Source: Ampullaceana balthica (lineage: Eukaryota > Mollusca > Gastropoda > Lymnaeidae). Taken from it: a stretch of DNA of 64,000 nt. Position 1 is the first letter of the stretch, and every line of letters begins with the position of its first letter. The notes below the pieces were generated by a model that saw only the letters and a list, made by a program, of their open reading frames with translations, had not been told where the DNA came from and searched no databases. This document shows positions 46,869-59,264 of the stretch, piece by piece. The position numbers were made by a program, and so were the translations under genes. The DNA lies in NCBI GenBank assembly GCA_944989445.1, contig CALYLW010000053.1:858001-922000 (forward strand), in the 5' to 3' direction.

Positions 46869-48335
46869 ACATTGCGAACTTCCTCAAAATGCGTATTATA
46901 AGGCATAATGATCAATACATCAATCAATATACGCACAGACAAAGAACACAATAAATGTAAACCTGAAAAAACATCTGGAAAACAATGGGTTAGAACCTAA
47001 TTAGTTCATGCGTCTGACCTTAAAACACCTCTGCTTGATTAGCAAAAGTACATAGATATAAGAAACATTAGACTATTTTAATAGTTTATAGTGTTTATTT
47101 TTAAATTGTAAAAACATAAATCCGCTTAACTCCAAGTTATAAAGACCATAATTTATTAACAACAATATTTTCATACAAATGAAAGCTTTGTAAAATATTG
47201 AGCACGAAACACGATGATATTATTATATAGAATCTATGACATAGTGCAGACATCGAAAGCTTCAACTGTTCAATTGTGCATCACTTTGGTTGATCAACTT
47301 GTTACCCACGACATTAATTTTTATTTTGCTATTTTAAAATAGTTTCAAAACACTTAAGACACATCAAGGATTAAAAGTGTTTACAATTATTTTACGTTAA
47401 GTTCATGATTTATTTTACCCACCTTTAATGGCTTATAATCCTACAAATTGAAAACACTTTAAATAAGATAACTTTCACAAAACAGCACTAACAGGAATTT
47501 TTTTTTACAAAATCTTCCGAAGGGGGAAAGAAACATAAATACAATTTTGCAAAGAGTTATATAATTTCCTTCCTCCTTGTTGCAGTAGCTTAATTGATTT
47601 TTTTGGTTTAAAGATTGGAAATAAAAAATATAATTGATGAAACTTTATTTGATATTATAAACACTATTTTAAGTTGAGTATGACAATTTTATCGCTCAAG
47701 TTCTGCCCCGAAAGCGTAAGAAAAAATATTGGAATTATAAAAGATAATAAATTTACATAGTCATTTGAGATAAGGATCTCAAATATGTTAAAATAGTAAT
47801 TTCATCCGAAATAAATTGAGAATTGGAGCTAACTTTAAAGACGGATTGGAAATGCCCCCTTAAGGGAAACTAGTAATGCGACCATGTGAGGTGACTGCAC
47901 TGCCAATGCGTGCGTCTGAAGTCATAGACGATTTTGACACAAAGAAAACGCTTATTTTCAGTACCAAGACGGCGTCTATAGAAGTCTATTTCAGTTTTAT
48001 TTCAAACATGATGGATATGTGACCTCACCTGATAACTTATTTCCTATAGAGTTTTGAAACATTGATTATGTAGAATTTAAAATTTGAAAATAATGATGTT
48101 GGTTTTCTTCTATATCCCTAACTGTCCATCGCTTGTACAACATGCACGACACGCTGTGATATTTAAAAAGTTGCTATATAAAAAAAAACCACAAATATTT
48201 TAAAATGTGTCTTTGTTCTCACACTGACTCAAAGTTTTCAGAAGACTTTTTCCCTTACTTTTGTTCAGCTGGTTCAAAAAAAAGGGACTTCTTCTTGTGT
48301 CAATCTACCACAGGAACTTATAGAAGAACAGCGTA
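46869..48335. other. AT-rich DNA, no gene seen
   Basis: No convincing exon, RNA gene or bounded repeat was found. Confidence 0.5.
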
Positions 48336-48339
48336 GTTA

Positions 48340-48836
48340 CGTAGTATTGGCCAAGAGAATAAAGATTGAAATCGCATGCCTTCAGGAGACCAGACTCCCA
48401 TACAGCAAGTCAGGCAAGTCAGACCTGCAGAAGAACCAAGCCAGCATGGTGCAGGTTTCGCAGTTAAGAACACCCTCCTACCACCCCATCCATTGAACCC
48501 CCGTCATCAGACACGGAGAGGATCATCGCTCTAAGACTCAGAACAGCTGCGCGCCAAGCATTCATTCTTAGTGCATACGCACCAACTCTCTGTTCAACCC
48601 CGGAAGAGAAGGACCAATTCCATGTAGCTTTAGACCAGGCAATAGCCAGCATGCACAAAGACGAGGCTATCTATTTCCTAGTAGATTTCAACGCTAGAGT
48701 GGGGAGTGACCACGAAGCCTGGCCCACATGCCTTCTTGGTCTCTTTGGAAGGGAAAAGATAAATGAGAATGGACAGAGGCTGCTAGAACTGTGCGGCTCA
48801 CGAGGCTTGTGTGTGAACAACATTTTCTTCAAGTGA
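48340..48836 (+). mobile_element. LINE endonuclease (CFDP2-like) fragment
   Basis: Reads IEIACLQETRLPYSKSGKSD near 48370 and, after frame changes, FLVDFNARVGSDHEAWPT (48677-48730) and NENGQRLLELCGSRGLCVNN to a stop at 48836. CLQETR and DFNARVG are motifs of the apurinic-type endonuclease of LINEs often annotated as craniofacial development protein 2. Reverse transcriptase does not follow; 5' and 3' truncated. Confidence 0.85.
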
Positions 48837-48839
48837 AAG

Positions 48840-51630
48840 GAGACACTTTATCGTAATATAGACTTTTATTGTAATATAGAATGATTTCCCTTGATAAAAA
48901 ATCGGAAATTTCTTGTTGGAAATAGTGTTTAAATACTCATTCCAGTTTCTATTTCTTGTTTTTTATAGTATTGATTTCTCCCTTAAAGCTGTGAGAAAAT
49001 AACTTTTTAATAAAATAATAAAAGTTTTTTTATATTAAAATTTTTTTTTCAGCCATAGCTTACACTGTAGTGACGCTATGCACCATCTGACAGCACTTGC
49101 CCTAAAACACGTTTTTCAACTTATTTTTTGTACTGGATTCCAAAAGTTATTATTAAACTTTAAAAATAATAAAATTATATTTAAAATTATTTGTGTCTCA
49201 ATATTTCATTCATTACATAATACCATCTTTACATCCATAACAACTTTAAATTTGAAATTCTTTGTTATAAAAATTGTCACTTTATAATGTATTTTCAAAT
49301 TTCTCTACTTCCTTCGATCTGACTTTGATAAAATATGCTGAGAATTTAGGAGACAACGAGGTCATTGCTGATTTTAAAATAAAGCTTACCTTTTTTGTTT
49401 TCATTGCACAAATTTGTTTGTGTATTTGTATTTCATTGCTGATTTTAAACATGGGACATCGTTGGCCAAGTCTATTGCCAAATCCGGTAAAGAGACTGAT
49501 TGCTGTAACTGTAAGCCAATATTTCTGGCTGTTGGCTTGTGGTTTATGGTAACATACATAACAAAATAAGATTGTATCCATGAGAACTAAAAGAAAGGTC
49601 ATGAAAGCTTATAAAAGAATTCAGTCGAATTGTTCGTGTAATTGTGTTTGTGCATGCGTGTTTGTGTGTGTGTGTGTGTGTGTCTTTGCGTGTGCGTGTG
49701 TGTTTGCCAGCAACAGGCAATATTTTAAATAATTATTTGACAGAGTTTTAACGTCGTGCATGCTATATACTTAGTAACTTCATTAGTAAATTATGAGGCA
49801 TTCATTCACTTCGAGGTTAAAAATACACGCATTTGCAATGCAGTACATGACAAATTTAACTGTGATTTATAATATAAATAATAATTTATAAATTTATATT
49901 TTGTAACACTCATCTTTTAAAAATAAAGAGCTTTATGCAACTGTAGTTGATTAAGGTCAGAAAATAATTGTATCGTAAATTTTTCACACATGTGACATTT
50001 GACAGATAATGGATACAAAAGATTGAGGTATAGCCAGGTTAAGGCTATTTACAATAAAAAAAATTATATCCGAGAGATCTAACCACCCCACTGGGTCGAC
50101 AGCCAAATAACTCACCCAAACAACATATTCCACAATGATAAAGTTATTTTGAAAGATCGACATGTATTTTTAACGCTTCTCTACCTGACCACCGTTGACG
50201 ATTAACTAATCAATTAGCGAAGTCTCGTAAATCCCCAATTTAAAAGTGTTTTGGACCAGAGGGGAGAAGACAGCTCAAGAGTTAATGTAGATACTTCGTC
50301 TATGTCAAGAACTCCTTGAGTCTCTGTTTAAGCCATATTATCTGTCTTTAAAGAAAACTTGTTTTCATGCTTCCATAAACACAAGAATTAAATTTAATCA
50401 TACATTTACTAGTTTTAGCCAGTCAATATATTGGATGGAATTCTACTGAATTCTGAATAAATTTATTTTGAAAATATTGAAATAAATGACCCTGTAACAG
50501 TTTAAAAAACACTGAGAAAGAAATTTGTTGAAACAATTTATTTTCTTCTATCTTAAAAAAAGATCCAGCCTTTCATTAGGATCTTGTTCTTTTTATAACA
50601 TGTAAACAGGGTATGAGTGAGCCTGACAGGACGTAACAAAACACCGAACGTTTCGGGAAATATCCTTCTTCAATGAACAAATAGTACACAAATAAAGCTA
50701 ATGGAAAGAAATGAAAAACAAAAAACTTAGCTGCGGTGAAATCCAAAGAGAGCAATGCAGTCTCACCCACATTTTGTTCAATATAAATAGATATAAGCCT
50801 CCGTTATCAAAGGGAAAAGTTTATGGAATGGGTCAATGGAAATTGAGAATTCTAAAATGTTGAACCATTTTCTTTTAGGTTTTTGGACTTTCTAATTGAA
50901 ATAATACTAATAAAAAAGAGAGAAAAGTTTGTCACACCTGCCATTCCATAACATTTTACAACGAAGAAAAACTGACATGCACAACCTGTCAGTGTAATGC
51001 TAAACATCTTCGTAAAGTTATGTTACCACCTCGTAAAGAAGGAAGAAATAGTTATTTAGCTTATGTTATTGGAATTTTTTTTTAAAGATCATACTTAAAA
51101 AGTATTATTTTGTGGAATAATTAATTTTCGATGCTTTGGAAGAGGAATAATATATGTAATTTACAAAGAAATGTTTATATTTGATGAGTCCACTTGCAAA
51201 ACCTACCCAGTCGATTTAGGCGGGGAAATGAGTTACTGCCCTTTTCTGATTTAAAAAGTAAAACTCAGCGGTATTCTTTTGGTTTGGTCATTTAAAACCT
51301 AAAAAATACGCTTTATTTTATTGAAAAAACTATGAATCATTTGCAAAACCTGCTAAGTCGATAAAACATTAACACAAAAAACCCTGCTACGTTACCCGCC
51401 ACTATTAGCGGTACACGTAGTTACTTTGAGCAGGGACCAATCACAATTAGTTTACTAGCACAACATCTTGGAGCTTGTTTCCATAGCAAACATGATACAC
51501 AGGGTGCTAGTTTTAGTGAAAATGACAAAACAATCCCTTATTAAATAGAAAATAACTTCAGAAACAAATCTAATTTTAATTTAAATACAAACTATTTCAA
51601 TTATTTTTAGATGACACAAATTAGAACTAT
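48840..51630. other. AT-rich DNA, no gene seen
   Basis: Contains a (TG)n run at 49661-49683. A strong acceptor-like tract at 49030-49050 is followed by AYTVVTLC (see findings). No bounded element was recognised. Confidence 0.5.
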
Positions 51631-51634
51631 AATT

Positions 51635-53086
51635 AAAAACCCCGTAAAAACCAAGTTTTTGACTATAAATCCTTTATATACGAGACATAACTAAAAGAAT
51701 GTTCATTATAATACGCAGCGCAAGACCATCCACAAAATAAACAATTGCAGTCGTGTCGTAAAACGTGTTTAATATAATGCGCACCGATAAGGAATATGTT
51801 TATAAAAAGTCTTGGCAATAAAATAAGCACCTTATTGCGCGACAGAAAGGTTGTTCAATATAATACGCACCGCGACACTCTATCTCCAAAAAATAACATG
51901 ATACATATAAATTAAAAAAATAATCTAAAAATTCAATAATTTAATTACAGTACATGCGATCGATCTGAAATTTTGATACATTGTTTTTATCATCGTACGA
52001 AACTGCCTGCAAAATTTCAGCTCGCTAGCTTACGAGGATGTGTGTTAAAAATGTATCCAAAGTTTTGGCGACAAGCAAACAATCAACCAAACAGAAACCA
52101 CGAGTTAATATAAAGGATTTAATAAAAGGAAATCCTTTATGTACGAGACGTAACTAAAACAATGTTCATTATAATACGCAGCGCAAGACCATCCAAAAAT
52201 AGAAAATTGCAGTTGTGTCGTAAAACATGTTTAATATAATGCGCACCGATCAGGAATATGTTTATAAAAAGTGTTGTCAATAAAATACGCGCCTTATTGC
52301 GCGACAGAAAGGTTGTTCAATATAATACGCACCGGTACACTCTATCTAAAAAAATAACATGATACACAGAAATAAATAAAATAATCTAAAAATTCAATAA
52401 TTTAATTACGGTACATGCGATCGATCAGAAATTTTGACACATAGTATTTATCATTTGTACAAAACTGCCTGCAAAATTTCATTTTGCTAGCTTACGAGGA
52501 AGTGGGCTAAAAATCGATCCAAAGTTTGGCGACAAGCAAAGGCGCAAGCAAGCAACCAGACACCACGAGTTAATATAAAGGATTTAATAAGAAAAACCCG
52601 TAAAAAACCAAGTTTTTGACTATAAATCCTTTATGTACGAAAAGTAACTATAAGAATGTTCATTGTAATACGCAGCGCCAGACCATCCAGAAATACAAAA
52701 TTGAAGTTGTGTCGTAAAACATGTTTAATATAATACGCACCGATCAGGAATATGTTTATAAAAAGAGCTGTCAATAAAATACGCACCTTATTGCGCGACA
52801 GAAAGGTTGTTCAATATAATACGCACCGCGACGCTCTATCTCAAAAAATAGCATGATACATAGGAATAAAAAAAATAATCTAAAAAATCAATAATTTAAT
52901 TACGGTACATGCGATCGATCTGAAATTTTGATACATTGTTTTTATCATCGGTACGAAACTGCCTGCAAAATTTCAGCTCGCTATCTTGCGAGCAAGTGGG
53001 TTAAAAATCGATCAAAAGTTTTGGCGACAAGCAAGCAAGCAAGCAAGGTCCGCCGCAGACACCACGAGTTAATATAAAGGATTTAA
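51635..53086 (+). repeat. Family-A tandem array, three units
   Basis: Units start near 51635, 52122 and 52589. The middle unit lacks the CCCGTAAAAAACC leader and begins directly at AAATCCTTTATGTACGAG. Each closes with TTAATATAAAGGATTTAA. The (GCAA)n-like run varies in length between units. Confidence 0.85.
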
Positions 53087-53305
53087 AAATAAGAACATAT
53101 TGATCTAGTTATATTAATTTTTGTTGTTAGTTGACTGGCACTCGTCACGACACGACATTGACATGACTAGTGTGATAATATTGCTCTCGTTAATTCTCTT
53201 TGAGGCTAACTTTGTTAATTTCTGCAAACAGTTAAATATAAATTCGTAGTTTTGTAGATTGTTAATGCGAGTACTATGTGCAATAAGTGTAGCTTACGTT
53301 TAACT

Positions 53306-53339
53306 GTATTACCGGTACTGGTGCTCTTACCGGTAATAC
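53306..53339. other. Perfect 12 bp hairpin
   Basis: GTATTACCGGTA at 53306-53317 and its exact complement TACCGGTAATAC at 53328-53339 around a 10 nt loop. AACTGT and ACAGTT further out may extend the symmetry. Function unknown. Confidence 0.8.
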
Positions 53340-54746
53340 CAATTACAGTTGCTCATACAAATAGTGATACTATTACTAATATTCTACCCTATATTATACT
53401 AATAAAAAAATAAAACTAACTATATCTTAGTTATGTAGACAATACAAAATATTAAGCGTTAAAGAAAACGCTTGACCATTGAATTGATGGATAAGATAAG
53501 CTTTTTTCCTGTTTAGTTTTGCACATCAGAGACTAGAAATAATGTTTAAAATGTCCACATAACCAACTTATTATTATTTTTCCGGAAAAATTCTGAGCAA
53601 AAAGAACATGCAGAATTAAAAGACGAGGACATGGAAAAAAATTATTTTCATTGCAATGTAATAAGGCATCCCATCTTCCTTTAATGAATAGTTATTGTCA
53701 CACCATTTAGCCAAATTATATTACCAATGTGGCAAAATGCTATTTAAAATAATTAAATTAACTACAGTAACTGTCTGTATATATGTTTTTTTACTCTATG
53801 TTTTTGTAATGTGTCATAAATAAGAGTAAATGTTCTAAAATATTGAAACGTTTTCAACACATGTGTTTGAACACGTCAAAACTGATAAGTAATTAAACAA
53901 GTACAGCTCCACTTTCAAAACCTGCTAAGTAAAGATTTTATCATGCATTAAAAACAAAAATTTATTAATTTAACAATTATTGTTTAATCAAAATGTTGTT
54001 CTTATGAGACAAACATTCAGCACAAAACAAGCTACTTACTTCTAGTATTAAGAAATCATACTGTTTTATAAAATTCCTTTTTCTCAAAAACTCTAAAAGT
54101 GACTAAGTATGGTTTTCAAGTGGACTCATCATTTAAAAAAAAAGATTTTAACCATTTAATATCTAAAATTGAAATAAAATATGAAAATGTTAATTCTATA
54201 AGCTATAATAATATCGTTTCATCCTTGTCTACCTTAAAATGAAATGCAATCTGGAATTTTAATACTTACAAAATATTTGTACCAAGCTAACTATCAATGC
54301 CTTTTTCAGTGAAAGAAAACTGACATTAAATACCAATCCTACAAGGAAGTTGCAAATATTTTAAAAACTTTATTTCTTGAAAAAGAGCTTCTGTCAACGT
54401 GATTTATTCAACAAACCATATTCATGCTGGGGCTTCATTTAATAAAAAACAAATAGTTCTCAGAAGACACGCTATAACACGATCCCCTGTTGAAATACTT
54501 GTCCTGAATCATACAGATGCAAAGGTGTTTTGGATTAATTTTTTTTTAATTTAAAAGAAATGCATCGCTTTCACACACACACAAATTAAAACTTATTTGT
54601 GCAGCAGATCTGCTAGAGCACAATACCCAAAGCACCGATCAATAGTTGAGGCACTTAAATTATTTTGGCTTTTGGCTTTTTCCTCGGGAAATTTACTATG
54701 TATGATACGTTTCTGGGAAAATGATTTTAATCTGAAATATATTGTA
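53340..54746. other. AT-rich DNA, no gene seen
   Basis: No exon, RNA gene or bounded repeat was recognised. Confidence 0.5.
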
Positions 54747-55282
54747 CTAGATATGACCCGCGGCATAGCATATGCCGCAGACTTGCTCATCATAATTGTG
54801 CCGAGAACGAAAAAGGGGGGGGGAGGTGAGAGAATGGACCAAACAGCAGCAAGAAGTAATGAAAAAAAAAGTGAATAGCCGTGGAGACATGTGCACTGCG
54901 GTTTTTTTTATACCTGCCCCTCACCCTTACTACCATCCTTGCCAATTACAAACTGTGATTGGCCGACCCTAGTGAGGGTTAGTCATGTTCACAAAAAAGG
55001 GGGAAAAGAACGGGCAGAAAAAAAACATAATTTAAATTAAAAAAAATTGTTCCCGCTGGGGCTTGAACCCAGGACTTTCCGCGTTATAGGCGGACGTGAT
55101 AATCACTACACTACGAATCGTATTTTATTCTGTGAAGGAACAGCGCAAGTGAAGCATCGTTGCCACACCCCCTTTTTTTCACCCCTTCTTTTCATCCCTC
55201 TACGCTTGCAAACAGCGATGGTCATTCCTCATGCTTGTTTGCACATACCGGTTTAGGTGAACTATATATATATATATATAGA
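54747..55282 (-). mobile_element. Helitron family 3 copy with tRNA-like module
   Basis: Minus-strand 3' end: perfect hairpin GCGGCATATGCTATGCCGC, GGGTCATAT, CTAG (plus 54747-54750), then T. Minus-strand 5' end: TC(TA)n then GTTCACC at 55282. It shares long blocks with 11523-12186, including GATTGGCCGACCCTAG and the tRNA-like segment at 55050-55119. No Rep/helicase coding. Confidence 0.78.
55050..55119 (-). other. tRNA-Val-like segment inside a Helitron
   Basis: Minus strand: TAGTGTAGTGATTATCACG (A box and D arm), an anticodon-type stem CCGC/GCGG with a 7 nt loop, and GGGTTCAAGCCCC (B box and T arm). The T and anticodon stems pair, but the acceptor 5' strand does not. tRNA-derived, probably not a working tRNA. 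Confidence 0.65.
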
Positions 55283-55367
55283 AGATTAGTAAGCTCACTT
55301 AGTTACACGCAGCCTGGAGCTAAACAAATAAAAGAAATCAGTATGCATAATTTGCAATCAGGTCCCG

Positions 55368-55561
55368 TCTGTCCTGTCCGTGACGCTACTAATTTTAGAA
55401 AACAACGCCCCAAATTAATTCACCAAAAATAACTCTTTTCGAACGTTCCGCATAAAATTTTTCAATATGAAAATAAATGAAAGTTCTGTATTACATTATC
55501 GTTTAATCTGATGTCTATTAATTTTGAAAACTTTAGTCATTTTAGACGGGTGATACACTCG
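55368..55561 (+). mobile_element. Helitron family 2 copy, short, plus orientation
   Basis: Starts TCTGTCCTGTCCGTGACGCT, as the 5' end of the 37238-38642 copy does. Ends with hairpin GTCATTTTAGAC, GGGTGATACA and CTCG (decayed CTAG). This copy gave the 5' end used to bound the larger element. Confidence 0.65.
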
Positions 55562-56329
55562 TTTTAACATAATACACGGTGGTCTCTATGGTTGGACACG
55601 AGGTTAACAGTTACGCTACTGTTTTAAGGAGCAGGCTGCAATGCTGTTCTTGTCTAGGGCAGTTAAGGCTACAAAAGTAGGAGTTTGTCAGGCGGTGTTC
55701 TGTCCTCATATCAGTAACCAAGCACGGGAACCTAGTGTGTAGCTTGCTGTGGAAAAATCTCAAACAACAGAGAGACCTGGGCTATAAAGATAAAATCGCA
55801 CTTCTGTCCCACAACCAACAATAAATAACAAATGAAAGGACAAGAGACGTTGTCGTCAAGATCAGTTTGGCCGCCGGTAAACGAAACCAACCCAGATAAA
55901 GGAAATGCAGCAATGATGTTGGAGAAATGCATTTTTTTTTAAATTTAAATTTAAAAAACAAAAAAAAACAAATTGTAAATTTGAAAACTACACATATTGA
56001 AATTATGGTGTCGATGATGATCTCAATACTTGATTCTGTCTGTAACGATACAAACCAAAGTCAGAATCTTGACCAAACTTTTATTTAACAGTCCTCCTGT
56101 AATGAGAAAGTGTAGACTAATGTTGAAATCTATGGCCAAACCTCACTACCAAGGAAAACATACCACGAAAGAAAAACAAAACAGTGAATAGGTCGTTACA
56201 GAACACACTTCTAAAATCTCAACAATTAATCCATGCTTTAGAGTTCACGTCAAAATAAAAAGGAAGAGATAAAAGCAGCTCAAAATACTTAGAGCTTCGA
56301 GTTATACATGGATGCTCAAGAGTGTGGGC
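55562..56329. other. AT-rich DNA, no gene seen
   Basis: Nothing recognised apart from poly-A/T runs near 55930-55975. Confidence 0.5.
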
Positions 56330-56910
56330 TCTGAAAGCTGAACTTCAAACATTTCTGGCTAGTCAAAAGCATGCACTGGCGGATAAGTTTACGAAATATT
56401 GTTGGTTTGTACATCTCGCATACTTAGCAGATATTTTTGAGCATGTGAATGCGATGAACAAAGAATTGCAGGGGAAAATATCAATATAATTAAAGCCAGA
56501 GAAAGGATTCCAGCAATTGGATTAAAGCTTTCATATTTGAAACAAAAAGGCGAAGGAAACAAGTTAGCGGCCTTTTCAAAGTTGGCCTTGTACTTGGAAG
56601 ATTATGGAAATTTAATTGCCTGTGCTAACCTTGAAACTTCAGTATAATAATGAGGCACGTCTTGAATTTGCAAACAAAGCAGATCTGACACATTTTTGGA
56701 TGTCAAATGCTGCACACGAGAAGGCCGTCAAGACGTTGCTGCTTTTTGCAACCTCGTACCTTTGTCAACAATAATTTTTTTCTCTAGTGAACATAAAAAC
56801 AAAGCTGCGAAATCGATTGGACCCTGAAGATAGCATCCAACTTGCCCTGACATCAAAAGGTCCAAATTTCGATGGAATTGTGTCAAAAATGAAACAACTT
56901 CATTAAAAAA
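56330..56910 (+). pseudogene. hAT (Buster/ZBED5-SCAND3-like) transposase remnant
   Basis: Pieces in three frames: CWFVHLAYLADIFEHVNAMN, then KNINIIKARERI, and finally TKLRNRLDPEDSIQLALTS to a stop near 56905. LAYLADIF..LN..LQG and RNRL..EDDLRLALS are typical of the vertebrate and invertebrate ZBED5/SCAND3-type domesticated hAT transposases. Several frameshifts and stops; no terminal repeats identified. Confidence 0.75.
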
Positions 56911-56964
56911 AAACTGAACTGTAATGAGATTTTAAGACAAAAACCCCGTTTTTTATAATAAAAA

Positions 56965-57480
56965 CTAGCTGATATACCTGGCTTATCCCGGGCCAGTATT
57001 AGGGATCCTATTTTGTACCCTACCCATTATGACCCCAATTAATAATGGGATCACGTTCTTGGTCAAGTCCCTTTCCCCCCATATGAGTCCACATTTCTTT
57101 TCGATTACAAACCCCATTACAATCCCGTTGTGTAACGGGATCCCAATCGTAAAGTAAATCCCTTTCCCCTATAAAATACTTATATTTTAATGGGATCACA
57201 TAGCTCAGTATTATCCCATTGCATAAAGTGATCCCGTTTTTTTAATATAATACCTTGCACTCATATTATTCCATACTTCATTTGAGATTTCATGCCCAAT
57301 TATGATCCTGTTGTTATAACAAAAAGCCTAGCAGTAATTGATGTCACATTATCCCTGCGAATCCTATTTACTATATTACACTGGAAAAATGTTTCCAATT
57401 TCTTGTATATATTCCAATAAGATCCCTTTCTGATTCGGGAGACTATCCACTGTTAATACACTTTCTTGGAGCCATTTAAT
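56965..57480 (-). mobile_element. Helitron family 4 end
   Basis: Plus-strand A|CTAG at 56965-56968. The minus-strand 3' end would be hairpin CTGGCCCGGGATAAGCCAG, GTATATCAG, CTAG. The following sequence is rich in GGGATC/GATCCC blocks (57000-57240). The other end was not found; the tandem sequence at 57485-57776 and 61761-62170 may belong to it. Confidence 0.5.
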
Positions 57481-57484
57481 CTAC

Positions 57485-57776
57485 TTAGAGATATGATTCA
57501 GTATGGTAGTAATTATTATATCCATTATGGCTAGGGAGATATTATAAAATACCAAAACTATGACTTGGTCATGATGGCTAGGAAAGTATACTAAAATACT
57601 AAAACTATTTGTAACTGATAATACAAACTACTCTATAAGTTTTAAAGTTGAAATAAAGAGAAACAAAAGTAGTTTAATGCTTTTTAAATGTTTATTATAT
57701 TTAACTTTTGAAAATAAATTTCTTTGGCCATTTATCAAACAAAAAAAGATTCAGTATTGTAGTAATTAATACAGCC
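57485..57776. repeat. ~280 bp repeat unit interrupted by hAT 2 (resumes 61761-62170)
   Basis: GATTCAGTATGGTAGTAATTA near 57489 recurs as GATTCAGTATTGTAGTAATTA near 57749 and GATTCAGTATGGTAGTAATTA near 62135. TTATGGCTAGGGAGATAT, GATAATACAAACTA and TTTGGCCATTTA blocks recur in order, so this is a tandem repeat split by the transposon. Confidence 0.7.
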
Positions 57777-59099
57777 CAGTGGCGGATTTAGGTTTGTCTT
57801 CGTGGGGGGCGAGGAGAATTTCAAGGGGCGCCGCAAATTTGTTTTTATTCATGCACTTAGTGCAAATATATATAGGTGCTGAAATAAAATTCATTTGTCT
57901 AAATTGCTGGTTCTGCAATGAAGATTAGAAATTTGATGTGAGATTCACTGTTAGTGCTTATTTTATGTTAAACAACTTTTCTGCTCACTTTAAATGAGAG
58001 ATTTACTTTAATAAGTTATCACCTTAACAGACTGCTGCAGTCTCAAATATGAAATCTAAAGTGTGTTGTTTATGTTAAATACATTTTTAGAGTTTCCCTA
58101 TGGCAACTTGCTAGAAAAAGAAACATTTAGTCTTAAGTAGATGTGTTTAATCAATTGAATTTATGAAAATGGTAGCTAATTTGGGAGCTGTTATTTGTGA
58201 CGAAATCTAAATTTCTCATAATCCTTTGTTTTCACTTTCAATTGCTGAATATCCTAGCATACTTTAACATAGAAAACTCAGCATAATAAGTTTATAGTCT
58301 TTGGGCTAAATAAAACTTCTAAAATATTTTGATAATGAGGTAGAATTTTATTAACTTTTGTATAGGCCTCCGATAGTTTGTTGTACTATCTGCAAGATGA
58401 CTCGTCAGTTTGTTCAGCTTGCCATAAATAGCAGTGACAGTAACTCAAACAAATAACTAAGTGTTAAATAATAAATGCTGTGTTGATCATTCAAAGTACA
58501 CTATTTAAAATTATTCTTGTTTACATCAAACCATTGCAATGAATCTCTTCAATATACAAACAATTGCTTTATATTCAGGAGAGTAATAGGTCACAAATGC
58601 AAACAAAATATAATGTATTTTAAAAAATGTTAATCATTAATAAAAGGCCTAAGTAATTCAAGAAATCATTTATCATATACGTATTATATGCATATATCAT
58701 ATGTAGGATAAAAAGATGACAGTAAATTATGAACTTAGTTCCAAAGAGAACAACTTATTTTTACTAACAAAACTTTAAGAGCTACTGTTCTTAGTTCTTG
58801 TAATAGTTTTCTATCTGAAAGAATGAAATGAGAATTTTATCTGACAAAATAGTTCAGTTTAAGTCCAGGTAATCTGATGCTACAAATAATGAAAAACACA
58901 GAGACTTTTGTGGAGTGGATTGGTTAGGATTAGTAACACACACACACAAAGAGTGCCAATAATATTATACTTATAAATAAACTAAACAATTTACTTCAGA
59001 ATTTAAAAAAAAATTAATTTATCACTGGAAGTTTGAGCATCAAACTTTGGGAAAATCTATGAACTTTACACAAACAATGATTTTAAGTTCCTTAAATAA

Positions 59100-59216
59100 A
59101 CATTCAATACTCTAATAAGAATGCAGGACTAAATACAAACCATGGATAAGCATATAACGCAATATTCTTCTGTATAGAATGAGCGTCTGTAACAGATAAG
59201 ATACGATAAGATAGAG
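59100..59216 (+). mobile_element. LINE 3' end with GATAA tail
   Basis: AATGCAGGACTAAATACAAA and CCATGGATAAGC match 46300-46350. It continues into GAGCGTCTGTAACAGATAAG, the same tail as the SINE at 31907-32200. Confidence 0.55.
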
Positions 59217-59264
59217 CCCTGAGCCCTATATAAATTGCTTTCTATGTGATTTCATTTAAGCAAA

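Noticed and set aside
50620..50680. Minus-strand GAAGAAGGATATTTCCCGAAAC resembling a hammerhead ribozyme core of Penelope-like elements
   Set aside because: No matching stem III or cleavage-site strand was found upstream and the CUGANGA box is imperfect. The GAAGAAGG...CCGAAACG motif is common in retroelement remnants.
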